NCBI RefSeq assembly: GCF_000429025.1
Contig: NZ_KE386834.1
Span: 832,110-896,109 of the forward strand
DNA from: Actinospineispora spinosispora DSM 44797
Lineage (GTDB): Bacteria; Actinomycetota; Actinomycetes; Mycobacteriales; Pseudonocardiaceae
Reading direction: 5' to 3'
Length of the DNA stretch: 64,000 nt
Shown: positions 1 to 7,989 of the stretch, piece after piece
How positions within the stretch are numbered: the stretch's first letter is position 1
Layout: each line of letters starts with the position of its first letter
Position numbers and translations under genes: made by a program
The notes under the pieces: generated by a model
Seen by the model: only the letters and a program-made list of their open reading frames with translations
Told to the model about the DNA's origin: nothing
Database searches by the model: none

Positions 1-182
1 TGGATGTGGCCACCGGTTTCGAGGGTGGCCTCGCGGTCGTCATCGTGGCGATCTTCCTGGACCGTTTCACCGCCGCACTGGCGCAGCGCCCCCTGCAGGG
101 TCTGTGGAGCACGCTGCGCTCCCGCCCCTCGGCTCCTCCGCTCGCGGCCCCGGCAGACCCCGCGGCGGTCCAAGCCGCCTGA
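1..182 (+). CDS. ProW-like glycine betaine/proline ABC transporter permease, 3' end only
   Basis: The frame open from base 3 gives 59 residues ending at TGA 180-182. It begins DVATGFEGGLAVVIVAIFLD, which I recognise as the last membrane segment of ProW/OpuAB-type permeases, followed by an Ala/Pro-rich cytoplasmic tail. The start and all catalytically informative parts lie outside the window. The role would be the membrane component of an osmoprotectant importer that works with an ATPase and a binding protein, presumably encoded upstream. A betaine importer next to the betaine-like catabolic locus at 10.6-25.6 kb may be meaningful or coincidental. The family call rests on one short segment. 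Confidence 0.6.
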   Translation, partial: DVATGFEGGLAVVIVAIFLDRFTAALAQRPLQGLWSTLRSRPSAPPLAAPADPAAVQAA

Positions 183-241
183 GCCGCACGTCGCGACATG
201 AACTTCTGCGAGGTCGGCTCTCACCCGGGCGCGAGATTGTC

Positions 242-532
242 TCAGCGACGACCCGCTAGGTGCAGATTCAGCGCAACATGCACAGAGCAGGTCGTCGCTC
301 GCGCCCAAGGTATCCACTGTGCGCAGGTGGCATTCCGACAAGCTTTGCATCTGCCCAGGGCGTCAACGGAGTGCTCCGCAACGATTTGGGTCACGGCGTC
401 GAGGACACGTAGGACGCGTTCGGCAGTGACCTGGTCATACGCTGATGCGCCGATGAGCACCGTTGCCGAGAGATCGTCGAGCTCGTGGGCGAAACGCAGG
501 TGGAGTTGCTCCGAGAGGGAAGACGCGATCAC
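242..532 (-). CDS. small Cys-containing protein downstream of the XRE regulator
   Basis: A 96-residue protein starting at GTG 532, the only usable start because an in-frame TAG lies at 542-544. I do not recognise a named domain. The N-terminal two thirds look helical and the C-terminal half carries a CKACRNATC cluster and a further Cys, which could bind a metal. It is codirectional with the XRE/DUF6879 genes upstream, separated by 61 bp, and has its own upstream copy of the GTTGCGAA-N3-TTGCG motif (573-590). This suggests the same regulator controls it. Function unknown. Confidence 0.5.
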   Translation of the reverse strand: MIASSLSEQLHLRFAHELDDLSATVLIGASAYDQVTAERVLRVLDAVTQIVAEHSVDALGRCKACRNATCAQWIPWARATTCSVHVALNLHLAGRR

Positions 533-572
533 GCAGTGAGCCTAGGAATGACGGCGCATCCACCACCATGAA

Positions 573-590
573 GTTGCGAATAGTTGCGTG
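573..590 (-). promoter_or_regulatory. putative operator, GTTGCGAA-N3-TTGCG, upstream of the 96-residue gene
   Basis: On the minus strand this reads CGCAACTATTCGCAAC, two direct CGCAAC half-sites 10 bp apart, lying about 40 bp before the GTG at 532. The same arrangement occurs at 2163-2180 before the first gene of the cassette. A binding site for the XRE protein encoded between the two copies is the obvious inference. Confidence 0.45.
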
Positions 591-593
591 AGA

Positions 594-1439
594 TTAGCTG
601 TCGAGGGCGTCAGTGATGAGCTTCCGTGCAGATGAGCCGTAGACGGCGGAGGACTTGAGTGCCTCGAACATTCGCGCGTAGAGCGCGAGTTCGTTCGGTC
701 GGGTCACCTCGATACTCGCGGTCGGAGTCTCCAGCGCAACGAGCGTGTCGTCGAATACCCAGAACCCCGCGGAACCGACCGCTGGTCGTTCAACCCTCAT
801 GGGGATGATCCCGAACGAGACGTTCGGCAGTGACATCACGGCGAGGAGTCGATCGAGCTGACCTGCCTGGATCTCAGCTGTCCCGAACCACGTATTCAGT
901 GCTTGTTCTTCCAGGACGACGACGAACCGCTTCCCGCCTCGGTAGAGAATCCGCTGACGCTCCATACGGGTGGCCACAGCATCATCGAGATCGTTCGGCA
1001 GCCCGAGGAACTTGATCCAAAAGGACAACATCGCGGCGGTGTACTCGGCAGTCTGGAACAGGCCAGGTATCACGTTGTGCTCATAGATTCGGAACACATC
1101 GGTGCTCTTGTATCTGGCGAGGGTATGTGCTCCCAGGACCTGTTTCATGCCGGCTCGGCTCTGCCGCCGAAACTCGACGTACGCCGATTCGATCGTACGG
1201 AGCGTCGCGGTCAGCTCGGTGATCTCGGATTCGGCCCGGCACACCTGACACCACGTATGGATGTCTCGTTCGGTCGGGGTCTGCACCCCGTTCTCGATCT
1301 TGCTGACCCTGGTGAAGTGCTGCCCGGTGGCCGAAGCGAGCGCCCGCGCCGTCAGGCTCGCACCCTTGCGAATGTTGCGCAGGCGAGAGCCCAGAGCTTC
1401 GCGGGCCTGTTTGGCCGAACTAGTCCGGTCGGTAGTCAC
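594..1439 (-). CDS. XRE-family regulator with DUF5753 ligand/partner domain
   Basis: About 281 residues from GTG 1439; an ATG at 1466 is also possible and no clear ribosome site decides between them. Residues 10-70 form a helix-turn-helix of the XRE type (RLRNIRKGASLTARALASAT, then VSKIENG). The rest matches the actinobacterial DUF5753 domain, including the YEHNVIPGLFQTAEY and RMERQ segments. Such proteins usually pair with small DUF397 or DUF6879 partners and regulate their own cassette; here the partner is DUF6879. The start overlaps the end of the DUF6879 gene, so translation is probably coupled. Confidence 0.85.
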   Translation of the reverse strand: MTTDRTSSAKQAREALGSRLRNIRKGASLTARALASATGQHFTRVSKIENGVQTPTERDIHTWCQVCRAESEITELTATLRTIESAYVEFRRQSRAGMKQVLGAHTLARYKSTDVFRIYEHNVIPGLFQTAEYTAAMLSFWIKFLGLPNDLDDAVATRMERQRILYRGGKRFVVVLEEQALNTWFGTAEIQAGQLDRLLAVMSLPNVSFGIIPMRVERPAVGSAGFWVFDDTLVALETPTASIEVTRPNELALYARMFEALKSSAVYGSSARKLITDALDS

Positions 1440-1941
1440 GATGAGGAGTGGACAGCTTCCATACATCTTCGAAGGCGTCCCGGCACAAGGTTATGTCGGC
1501 CGGGTTGGTCGACGCGGTCTTGCCGGTTGACAGTCCGTCCCCCGAGTAGTGAAGGAAAACTACGAGCCGGTCGTCGAAGAGGTAGAAGTCGTTCCCGGGG
1601 AGAGCAGTGGAGGAAACGCGACGGCGAGGCGCCCAACGGATGTCTTCGCCCGCATCGATCATTGGGTCGGCGATGCTGTGCGACCAGCGTTGGTACCGAC
1701 TCAAGGGCTCTGAAACGATCCGTGCGCGCCGCACCGACCTGCCGTTGGCTACGTGGTCGCGCAGTGATGCGCACCAGCCTGCCAGCCACTCCAGATCATC
1801 CGGAAGGCCTGCTTCCCATTTGGCCATGTACGGCAGCTCGACGGCTGTGCCGTAGCAGTCTCGTGTCTCCAGATGGACTGTTTCACGCTCGAACCCGGAC
1901 GAGAGCAGCAGCTCGAACTCATCGTCCGTGATCGACGTCAT
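1420..1941 (-). CDS. DUF6879 family protein
   Basis: 173 residues starting MTSITDDEFELLLSSGFER, with the W- and R-rich core (RWAPRRRVSSTALPGNDFYLF) and a C-terminal DAFEDVWKLSTPHRDYRPD. This layout is typical of DUF6879 proteins found beside XRE/DUF5753 regulators in actinomycetes. Biochemical role is unknown; one proposal for such pairs is a regulator/effector or toxin-antitoxin-like unit. It overlaps the gene before it by 23 bp and the regulator after it by 20 bp, so the three are one operon. Confidence 0.8.
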   Translation of the reverse strand: MTSITDDEFELLLSSGFERETVHLETRDCYGTAVELPYMAKWEAGLPDDLEWLAGWCASLRDHVANGRSVRRARIVSEPLSRYQRWSHSIADPMIDAGEDIRWAPRRRVSSTALPGNDFYLFDDRLVVFLHYSGDGLSTGKTASTNPADITLCRDAFEDVWKLSTPHRDYRPD

Positions 1942-2155
1942 CGGCTGCCAATCCGAAGAACTGAACCATTCTGTCGGGGAACTCTACGCACCCCTCGCCG
2001 GGAGGAATGTTCAGCTTGGCCAGGATCTCGGGATCCGTGATCTCCCAGCCTTGCACCAGCCAGGAACCACGGTCGGTCCGATACAGCGTCGGTGAACCGG
2101 TCGGGTTCGACTCGGGGTCTTTGGCAACGAAGGTCACGCGCACGATGACTCCCAT
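1919..2155 (-). CDS. 78-residue protein, first gene of the XRE/DUF6879 cassette
   Basis: Starts at ATG 2155 (MGVIVRVTFVAKDPESNPTG) and ends inside the DUF6879 gene. The sequence is mostly beta-strand in character, with a WLVQGWEI segment and ends DRMVQFFG. Small proteins of this type recur directly before DUF6879 genes in actinomycetes, but no function is known to me. A longer open frame continues upstream but has the composition of a shadow of the permease gene. The repeats at 2163-2180 lie so close to the ATG that the transcript may be leaderless or the site may block ribosome loading. Confidence 0.7.
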   Translation of the reverse strand: MGVIVRVTFVAKDPESNPTGSPTLYRTDRGSWLVQGWEITDPEILAKLNIPPGEGCVEFPDRMVQFFGLAADDVDHGR

Positions 2156-2162
2156 GTTGCGA

Positions 2163-2180
2163 GTTGCGAAATATTGCGAT
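2163..2180 (-). promoter_or_regulatory. putative operator of the XRE/DUF6879 operon
   Basis: A GTTGCGAA-N3-TTGCG motif like that at 573-590. It lies 8-25 bp before the ATG at 2155, with a third CGCAAC copy directly before the start codon on the minus strand. The AT-rich stretch 2171-2185 could serve as a -10 element for a leaderless transcript. Assignment is inference from position and repetition. Confidence 0.45.
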
Positions 2181-2255
2181 ATATGATCGCACAGCGAGCT
2201 GGTGTGGGTCAAGGAGCCACGTGCTCGCCACAATGGGGTCACCTCTGCGAGGTCG

Positions 2256-3719
2256 TCAGGGCACCGGGGTCGCCGACGGGGACGTGACGTCCTCGCGCAG
2301 GGCGAAGCGGGACAGGCGGGGGACGGCCGCCACCGCCACGATGCCCAGCACGATCCAGACACCGGCCACCAGCGGGAACGTCGCCGCGGTGCCGGTCGGG
2401 TAGGGGACCACGTTGCGGTAGACCGTGTAGCCCAGCACGACCAGCGCCAGCAGCGGGATCACGATCTCCCACATCGGGACCGTGCGTGGCGCGGTGAAGA
2501 ACAGCAGGCGGATCGCGCCGACCGTGGTGACCAGGTAGACGACCAGCAGGATCAGGGTGCCGATCGTGCCGCTGGCCAGGAACACGTCCATCGCGGACGA
2601 GCCCGCGCCGAGCACGAAGGCCGCGACGATGCCGTACATGGCGAGCACGACGACCACCGCTGCCGCCGCCGGGGTGCCCAGCTTGGTGACCTTGCCGAGC
2701 CCCCTGTCACCGGCGGCGTCCCTGCTCAGCGCGTACAGCAGGCGCGAACCGCCGACCGCGCAGGCCAGCGCGCAGCCGAAGGCGCTGATCGCGGCGCCCA
2801 GCGAGATCACATCGCCGACCCAGGCGCCGACGTAGCGTGAGCCGAGGTCGCCGAGCAGCGAGCCGGACTTCGTGAAGGCGTCCACGCCTGCCGGATCGGT
2901 GCCGAAGCCCATCACCTCGACCGCGGTCACGAACACCAAGTAGGCGCCGCCGAAGATCGCCGTGCCGAGGATGGCGCGCGGGATGTCCCTGCGTGGCCGT
3001 CGTGCCTCCTCGCCGAGCGTGGCGGCGGCCTCGAAACCGGCGAACGACAGGAAACCGAACACCGCGCCGAGGAACACCGTCGACGCGTCGGTACCCGGGG
3101 CCACGCTGAACACGTCCCACGTGGGGCGCAGCCCGCCGGGCGCGGTGCCGGCGACCAGCCGGACCAGCACGGCGACCGAGACGAGCAGGATCAGCGCCAC
3201 GGTCAGGCCCTCGACCGTCAGCAGGACCCGCGTGCCACCTCGCGCGGGTATCACGGTCAGCAGCCACACGAGCACCAGCGAGACGCCGCTGATCAGGAAC
3301 GGCGCCCAGCCCGGCGGGTTCGGCCACACCCCGACGGTCTGCAGGAACGACGTCCCGAAGATGCCGGCGGCGGTGGAGGTGACGACGCCGTAGAAGCAGT
3401 ACGTGCCCATCAACGACCAGCCCGCGACGGTGCCCGCGCGTGCCCCGACGGTCGCCGCGACGAACGCGTACACCGATCCGGCGTGGTTGAACCGCTGGCA
3501 CAGCCGGACGAAGACGTACGCGACCAGCAGCACACCGACCGTGGCGATCACGAACGCCAGCGGCACGGCGCGACCGACCGAGCCCGCCGTGCCCTGCGGG
3601 TTGATGTTCGCGGCCATGCTCGGTGCCATCAGCGCGATGGACATCCCGACGGCCTGCCACACCGACAGGCTGCGCCGCAGGCCAGGAGCGGAACCGGGTT
3701 CGGGGGCACTGGGACTCAT
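2256..3719 (-). CDS. APC-superfamily amino acid/amine permease
   Basis: 487 residues from ATG 3719, chosen because GGAGG at 3726-3730 is correctly spaced from it and too close to the GTG at 3722. About 12 hydrophobic segments. The N-terminal SVWQAVGMSIALMAPSMAAN and the GFLSFAGFEAAATLGEEAR motif place it in the amino acid-polyamine-organocation superfamily. It diverges from a glutamine-synthetase-like gene, suggesting import of an amine or amino acid that the synthetase-like enzyme acts on. Substrate not deducible. Confidence 0.88.
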   Translation of the reverse strand: MSPSAPEPGSAPGLRRSLSVWQAVGMSIALMAPSMAANINPQGTAGSVGRAVPLAFVIATVGVLLVAYVFVRLCQRFNHAGSVYAFVAATVGARAGTVAGWSLMGTYCFYGVVTSTAAGIFGTSFLQTVGVWPNPPGWAPFLISGVSLVLVWLLTVIPARGGTRVLLTVEGLTVALILLVSVAVLVRLVAGTAPGGLRPTWDVFSVAPGTDASTVFLGAVFGFLSFAGFEAAATLGEEARRPRRDIPRAILGTAIFGGAYLVFVTAVEVMGFGTDPAGVDAFTKSGSLLGDLGSRYVGAWVGDVISLGAAISAFGCALACAVGGSRLLYALSRDAAGDRGLGKVTKLGTPAAAAVVVVLAMYGIVAAFVLGAGSSAMDVFLASGTIGTLILLVVYLVTTVGAIRLLFFTAPRTVPMWEIVIPLLALVVLGYTVYRNVVPYPTGTAATFPLVAGVWIVLGIVAVAAVPRLSRFALREDVTSPSATPVP

Positions 3720-3746
3720 CACAATCCTCCGAACTCAGGACACTGA

Positions 3747-3821
3747 ATCGTCGAAGTATGTGCTCGCTTGCCGGGTCAATCAATACGCGGTTCGGGCGCC
3801 ATCTTCTTGATCATCGAAGTA
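3747..3821. promoter_or_regulatory. divergent control region with a direct repeat ATC(G/A)TCGAAGTA
   Basis: Two copies of a 12-base repeat, at 3747-3758 and 3810-3821, lie between the divergent permease and glutamine-synthetase-like genes. Their 63-bp spacing is close to six helical turns, so both would face the same side of the DNA. The right copy is within 12 bp of the ATG at 3832. Likely operator pair for an unlinked regulator (inference). Confidence 0.4.
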
Positions 3822-3831
3822 GATTCGTCGC

Positions 3832-5205
3832 ATGGACGAGCAGGATCGCGCCGCGCGAATGTCATCGGCACGTGACCACGTCGACCAGCTGGCCGCGCTC
3901 GACGTGGCGGCGGTGGCGCTGACCTTCGTCGACACCAGCGGGATCACCCGGGTCAAGGGAGTGCCGCTGGCGGCCTTCGAGCGGGCGGCGGGCTGGGGCG
4001 TCGGCGCGACACCGGTGTTCGACGCGTTCGGCATGGACGACTCGATCGCCGCGACTCCGATCGCCAATCCCGCTGGTGACCTGCGGCTGATCCCCGACAC
4101 CGGCGCGCTCGTCGCGCTGGCCGGCCAGCCCGGCTGGGCGTGGGCGCCGGCGGACCGCTGGACGCAGCAGGGGGAGGAACATCCGGGCTGTGCGCGGTTG
4201 CTCGCGGCACGCCAGCTCCGGCGCCTCGAACAGACAGGAGCGGTGGCCAAGGCGGCATTCGAGGTCGAATGGGTGCTCTACCGCGCCGAGGAGGCCGACC
4301 CGGTCCCGGCGACGACCGGGCCGGCCTACGGCATGACGAGGCTGATGGAGGTCTCCGACTTCGCCGTGGACCTGTTGCGAGCTCTCGCGCGCCAGGGTGT
4401 GGCCGTCCAGCAGTTCCACCCGGAGTACGCGCCGGGACAGTTCGAACTGTCCGTGGCACCCGAGTCACCCGTCGCCGCCGCAGACACCGCCGTGCTGGTG
4501 CGCTCCACGATCCGGGCGGTGGCCGCCCGGCACGGCATGGCGGTGTCGTTCGCGCCGAGCGTCGCGGCCGGTGGCGTCGGCAACGGTGGGCACCTGCACC
4601 TGTCCTTCGCGCGCGCCGGGCGGAACCTGTTCAGCGACGGTGACCGCCGGTTCGGGCTGAGCGAGACGGCCGAGGCGTTCATCGCCGGTGTCCTGCGGCG
4701 GCTCCCCGCGTTGCTCGCGATCGGCGCGCCGAGTGTCGCCAGCTACCAGCGGCTGCTGCCCTCGCACTGGGCCGGCGTCTACACCTGCTGGGGCCTGGAG
4801 AACCGCGAAGCACCGCTGCGCCTGGTCACCGGCTCGACCGGAGAGCACGACCAGACGGCGAACATCGAGCTCAAGTGCATCGACCAGAGCGCGAACCCGT
4901 ATCTGATCCTCGCCGCGACGCTCGCCTGCGGGCTGGCCGGCATCGAGGAGAACGCAACCCTGCCGGAGCCGGTGCAGGTCGACCCGGCGGCCCTCGGCGA
5001 CGACGAGCGTGCCGCCCTGGGTATCGACCGGCTCCCCACCGACCTGGCGCGGTCGCTGGCGGCATTCGAGGCGGACGCCGCGCTGACCGGCGCGTTCGGG
5101 CCGGAGCTGACCGAGACGGTGCTCGCCGTGCGACGAGCGGAGCTGGCCACCTTCGCGGACGCGACCCCCGACCAGATCATCGCCGCGACCCGCTGGCGCC
5201 ACTGA
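3832..5205 (+). CDS. glutamine synthetase family protein (gamma-glutamyl-amine ligase type)
   Basis: 457 residues with the glutamine synthetase fold: an N-terminal beta-grasp part (VALTFVDTSGITRVKGVP), the catalytic EVEW and QFHPEYAPGQFELSVAP segments, the NGGHLHLSF loop and ENREAPLRLVTG near the C terminus. Length and divergence fit the GlnA-like group that ligates glutamate to amines rather than housekeeping GlnA. I see no classical adenylylation Tyr motif. The divergent permease and the downstream M20 amidohydrolase suggest a small import, gamma-glutamylation and hydrolysis pathway. ATG 3832 has no obvious ribosome site; a leaderless message or ATG 3859 are alternatives. Confidence 0.85.
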   Translation: MDEQDRAARMSSARDHVDQLAALDVAAVALTFVDTSGITRVKGVPLAAFERAAGWGVGATPVFDAFGMDDSIAATPIANPAGDLRLIPDTGALVALAGQPGWAWAPADRWTQQGEEHPGCARLLAARQLRRLEQTGAVAKAAFEVEWVLYRAEEADPVPATTGPAYGMTRLMEVSDFAVDLLRALARQGVAVQQFHPEYAPGQFELSVAPESPVAAADTAVLVRSTIRAVAARHGMAVSFAPSVAAGGVGNGGHLHLSFARAGRNLFSDGDRRFGLSETAEAFIAGVLRRLPALLAIGAPSVASYQRLLPSHWAGVYTCWGLENREAPLRLVTGSTGEHDQTANIELKCIDQSANPYLILAATLACGLAGIEENATLPEPVQVDPAALGDDERAALGIDRLPTDLARSLAAFEADAALTGAFGPELTETVLAVRRAELATFADATPDQIIAATRWRH

Positions 5206-5388
5206 ACCAGCCGGCCGCGCACCCTGGCAACACCGCGCACTTCCAGCGACACCGCGCACCGTCCGTCCACAGCGCGCGGTGTGCACACCGCGCGGTGTCG
5301 CCTGAAGGTGCGCGGTGTGGCCTGAAGGTGCGCGGTGTTGTCAGGGTGCGCGGTGTGCTGAGGGAGCGACTCGCGGGCCGGGTGTCGG
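5206..5388. repeat. intergenic repeat cluster, ACACCGCGCAC / GTGCGCGGTGT units
   Basis: At least three copies of ACACCGCGCAC-like units followed by at least four inverted GTGCGCGGTGT-like units, in the gap directly after the glutamine-synthetase-like stop codon. The arms can pair into hairpins. The same family occurs at 14823-14895, also directly after a stop codon. It may act as a transcription terminator or be a dispersed palindromic element. Confidence 0.6.
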
Positions 5389-5466
5389 GTGCTCGCGGCG
5401 GCGGGCGATGATCTGCGGGTGCGGCAGGTAGGTGACGAGTTAAGTATCTCGGGGCTGGCGGGTGCG

Positions 5467-6642
5467 GTGAGCGCCGAGTTGCCGGGTTCGATCCGGCTGC
5501 GTCACCTGCTACACGCCGACCCTCGCCTGTCCGGTCAGGAGGACGACACGGCCGAGGCGGTGCGCTCCGCGATCGGACGTCCCGCCGAGCGTGTCGCCGG
5601 TACCGGCAGGCTGATCCGCCTGGGGCCGGAAACCGGACCGGCCGTCGTGCTGCGCGCCGAACTGGACGGACTTCCGCTGACGGAACAGAGCGGAGCGGCG
5701 TTCGCGTCCACGTCCGGCGTCATGCATGCCTGCGGTCACGACACCCACCTGGCCGCGCTGGTCGCCGTCGCCAGGGCGCTCGCCACCGGGCCGGAGCTGC
5801 CGTGCGGTGTGCTGATCCTGCTGCAGCCGCGCGAGGAGGCCGCGCCGACCGGCGCCGGGGACGTCCTCGCCGATCCGGCCTTCGTCCGTCACGACGTGCG
5901 GGCGGTGATCGGTGTGCACGTCCAGCCCGCGCTGCCGCGCGGCACGGTGAGTGCGGCGCCCGGCGCGGTCAACGCCTCCTGCGACGAGCTGACGATCACG
6001 ATCCGCGGCAGGGGTGGTCACGCCGCCTACCCACAGCGCGCGGACGACCCGGTGCTCGCGCTGGCCCAGACGGTCGTGTCGCTGCACCACATCGTGTCGC
6101 GGCGGGTCGATCCGCTGGACGCGGCGGTACTGACGGTCGGCAGGCTGGACGCGGGTACCGCGAGCAACGTCATCCCGTCCGTCGCGCGCGGCTACGCCAC
6201 GCTGCGCGCACTCGACCAGGGCAACCGGGAGCGGCTGCTGCGTGCGGTACGTGACGTCGTCGGGCACACCGCGGCCAGCTACGGCTGCACCGGCTCGCTG
6301 CGGGTGGTCGACAACGAACCGGCGCTGCACAACGATCCCGCGTTGGCACTCGCGGTCGCGCCACTGATCGCCGAGCTGGGGCTGCGGCCGGACGCCACGT
6401 TCCGTTCGTGCGGATCGGACGATTTCGCCCACTACGGAACCTCGGTGCCGTCGGTGATGTTGTTCGTAGGGGTGGACGACGGCACGCCGGGCGCGCCGGG
6501 TCTGCACGATGCGCGGTTCGTCCCGCCGGACGACGTGGTCGGTGAGCTGGCTTCGGCCTATCTCGCCGGGCTGGTCGCGGCGACGGCGAAGCTGGATCAG
6601 CGGGAACCAACGACGAGCGAGGAGCGACAGTCAAGGGGATGA
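5467..6642 (+). CDS. M20-family amidohydrolase (AbgB/HipO-like)
   Basis: About 391 residues. Metal-binding motifs of the peptidase M20 / amidohydrolase family are clear: MHACGHDTHLAAL, QPREEAAPTGA for the glutamate pair, and HVQPALPRG. The dimerisation domain begins near GRGGHAAYPQ. GTG 5467 is chosen because the family homology begins with ELPGSIRLRHLLHADP; GTG 5389 or 5419 would add a tail that looks like read-in of the repeats. It would hydrolyse an N-acyl or gamma-glutamyl amide. It overlaps the next gene by ATGA and may form an operon with it, though function suggests partnership with the upstream ligase. Confidence 0.85.
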   Translation: MSAELPGSIRLRHLLHADPRLSGQEDDTAEAVRSAIGRPAERVAGTGRLIRLGPETGPAVVLRAELDGLPLTEQSGAAFASTSGVMHACGHDTHLAALVAVARALATGPELPCGVLILLQPREEAAPTGAGDVLADPAFVRHDVRAVIGVHVQPALPRGTVSAAPGAVNASCDELTITIRGRGGHAAYPQRADDPVLALAQTVVSLHHIVSRRVDPLDAAVLTVGRLDAGTASNVIPSVARGYATLRALDQGNRERLLRAVRDVVGHTAASYGCTGSLRVVDNEPALHNDPALALAVAPLIAELGLRPDATFRSCGSDDFAHYGTSVPSVMLFVGVDDGTPGAPGLHDARFVPPDDVVGELASAYLAGLVAATAKLDQREPTTSEERQSRG

Positions 6643-7145
6643 GCGTTCTGGAGAGTGACCCGGATACGAAGAAATGGCCTGGCTGGCTCTCGACCGTCGG
6701 CAGGCTCCTCCTCGGCGGTGTGTGGATCGCCGCGGGGCTGACCAAGATCACCGACCTGGACGCCTCGGTGCGTGCCGTGCGGGCGTACCGGCTGTTGCCC
6801 GAGGTCGGCGCCCAGGTGGTGGGCGCGGGCCTGCCGCTGCTGGAGCTGCTGCTCGGCGTGCTGCTGATCGTCGGTCTCGGCGTGCGCGCGTGCTCCGTGG
6901 TGTCCGCGATCCTGATGGTGGTCTACATCGTGGCCATCTCGTCGGCGTGGGCTCGCGGCCTGCGCATCGACTGTGGCTGCTTCAGCTCGGGCGGTGATCT
7001 CGCCCAGGGTGTGGACCCGACGTACGGCACTGAGCTGTTGCGGGACGGGGCGCTGTTCGTGGTCGCCGTGTTGTTGGCCAAGTGGCCGGTGGGATATTTC
7101 TCGATCGACAGCCTGCTGAGCAGCGGGCGGAAGGAGAAGGCATAG
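6639..7145 (+). CDS. MauE/DoxX-family redox-associated membrane protein
   Basis: 168 residues with four predicted membrane helices, opening with GRLLLGGVWIAAGLTKITDL, the typical DoxX/MauE first helix. A CGCF pair sits before the last helix, on the outer face by family topology. MauE-type proteins supply or relay reducing equivalents to exported disulfide enzymes. It is followed two bases later by a DsbA-like protein, which supports a thiol-disulfide pair acting at the membrane. Confidence 0.85.
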   Translation: MSVLESDPDTKKWPGWLSTVGRLLLGGVWIAAGLTKITDLDASVRAVRAYRLLPEVGAQVVGAGLPLLELLLGVLLIVGLGVRACSVVSAILMVVYIVAISSAWARGLRIDCGCFSSGGDLAQGVDPTYGTELLRDGALFVVAVLLAKWPVGYFSIDSLLSSGRKEKA

Positions 7146-7147
7146 CG

Positions 7148-7867
7148 ATGCCGTCCAAGCAGGCCAAGAAGGCAAGGGCCGCGCAGAAACGCAAGGCTCC
7201 GGTGGTGGCGGAGCGCAAGGGGCTGTCGCCCGCGCTGATCGCCGGGATCGTCGTCGTGGTGCTGTTCGCCGTGGCCGTGGGTTTCGGCGTGTACCGCGCA
7301 CAGAGCAAGGCCACCGAGGCCGCCGGCGCGGTCCCTCCCGCCGCGACCACCACCGGGGTGCCGGTCGGTAAGCCGGACGCACCGGCCACGGTCGACATCT
7401 ACCTCGACTTCCAGTGCCCGGTGTGCCGGATCTACGAGGAGACCGTCGGACCGGCCATCGACTCGTTGATCGCGAACGGGTCCGCCAAGGTCATCTACCA
7501 CCCGCTGGCGTTCCTGGACCAGGCGTCCTCGGACCAGTACTCGACGCGGTCGTCGTCGGCGGCGGGCTGCGCGTCCCAGGCGAACGTGTTCCCGCAGTTC
7601 GCCAAGCTGTTGTACGCCAACCAGCCGCCCGAGGGCGGTGCGGGTCTGCCGGACAGCCAGCTCATCGCGCTGGGCAAACAGGCGGGTGCTCCGGACAGCT
7701 TCGCGCAGTGCGTGACGAACAAGACCTACAAGGGCTGGTCGGCCAAGCTGACCGACGAGGCCTCCAAGGCGGGCGTCAACGCGACGCCCACCGTCATGGT
7801 CAACGGCAAGAAGATCGGCAACACCGAGGCCGAGCTGCGCGAGGCGGTCACGGCCGCCGGTAAGTAG
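7148..7867 (+). CDS. membrane-anchored DsbA-like thioredoxin-fold protein
   Basis: 239 residues from ATG 7148, preceded by AAGGAGAAGG at 7134-7143. A Lys/Arg-rich cytoplasmic start of about 25 residues leads into one membrane helix, then an extracytoplasmic thioredoxin-fold domain with the active site FQCPVCRIYEE and the cis-proline loop NATPTVMVNG. Extra Cys residues (SAAGCASQ, AQCVTNK) may form a structural disulfide. Probably exchanges disulfides in secreted proteins, with MauE upstream as redox partner. A strong hairpin terminator follows. Confidence 0.88.
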   Translation: MPSKQAKKARAAQKRKAPVVAERKGLSPALIAGIVVVVLFAVAVGFGVYRAQSKATEAAGAVPPAATTTGVPVGKPDAPATVDIYLDFQCPVCRIYEETVGPAIDSLIANGSAKVIYHPLAFLDQASSDQYSTRSSSAAGCASQANVFPQFAKLLYANQPPEGGAGLPDSQLIALGKQAGAPDSFAQCVTNKTYKGWSAKLTDEASKAGVNATPTVMVNGKKIGNTEAELREAVTAAGK

Positions 7868-7882
7868 TTCCAGGTCACGACG

Positions 7883-7915
7883 CGGGCGCCGGTTCCTCGA
7901 CGGGACCGGCGCCCG
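7883..7915 (+). terminator. rho-independent-type hairpin after the thioredoxin gene
   Basis: Perfect 11-bp inverted repeat (7883-7893 with 7905-7915) around an 11-base loop, followed by TTCTCGTCTT. It closes the MauE/DsbA operon. Confidence 0.8.
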
Positions 7916-7923
7916 TTCTCGTC

Positions 7924-7966
7924 TTGACATCGGCGAATTCGGTAAGGATTCTGAACCAGTAAGAAT
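7924..7966 (+). promoter_or_regulatory. promoter and ATTCT-N9-AGAAT operator of the flavin-oxidase operon
   Basis: TTGACA at 7924-7929 is a consensus -35. A perfect inverted repeat ATTCT (7948-7952) and AGAAT (7962-7966) covers the expected -10 and start region. The last gene of the operon encodes an HxlR regulator, so autoregulation through this site is likely (inference). Confidence 0.5.
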
Positions 7967-7989
7967 TATGAACTTGATGAGGAGTCCCG

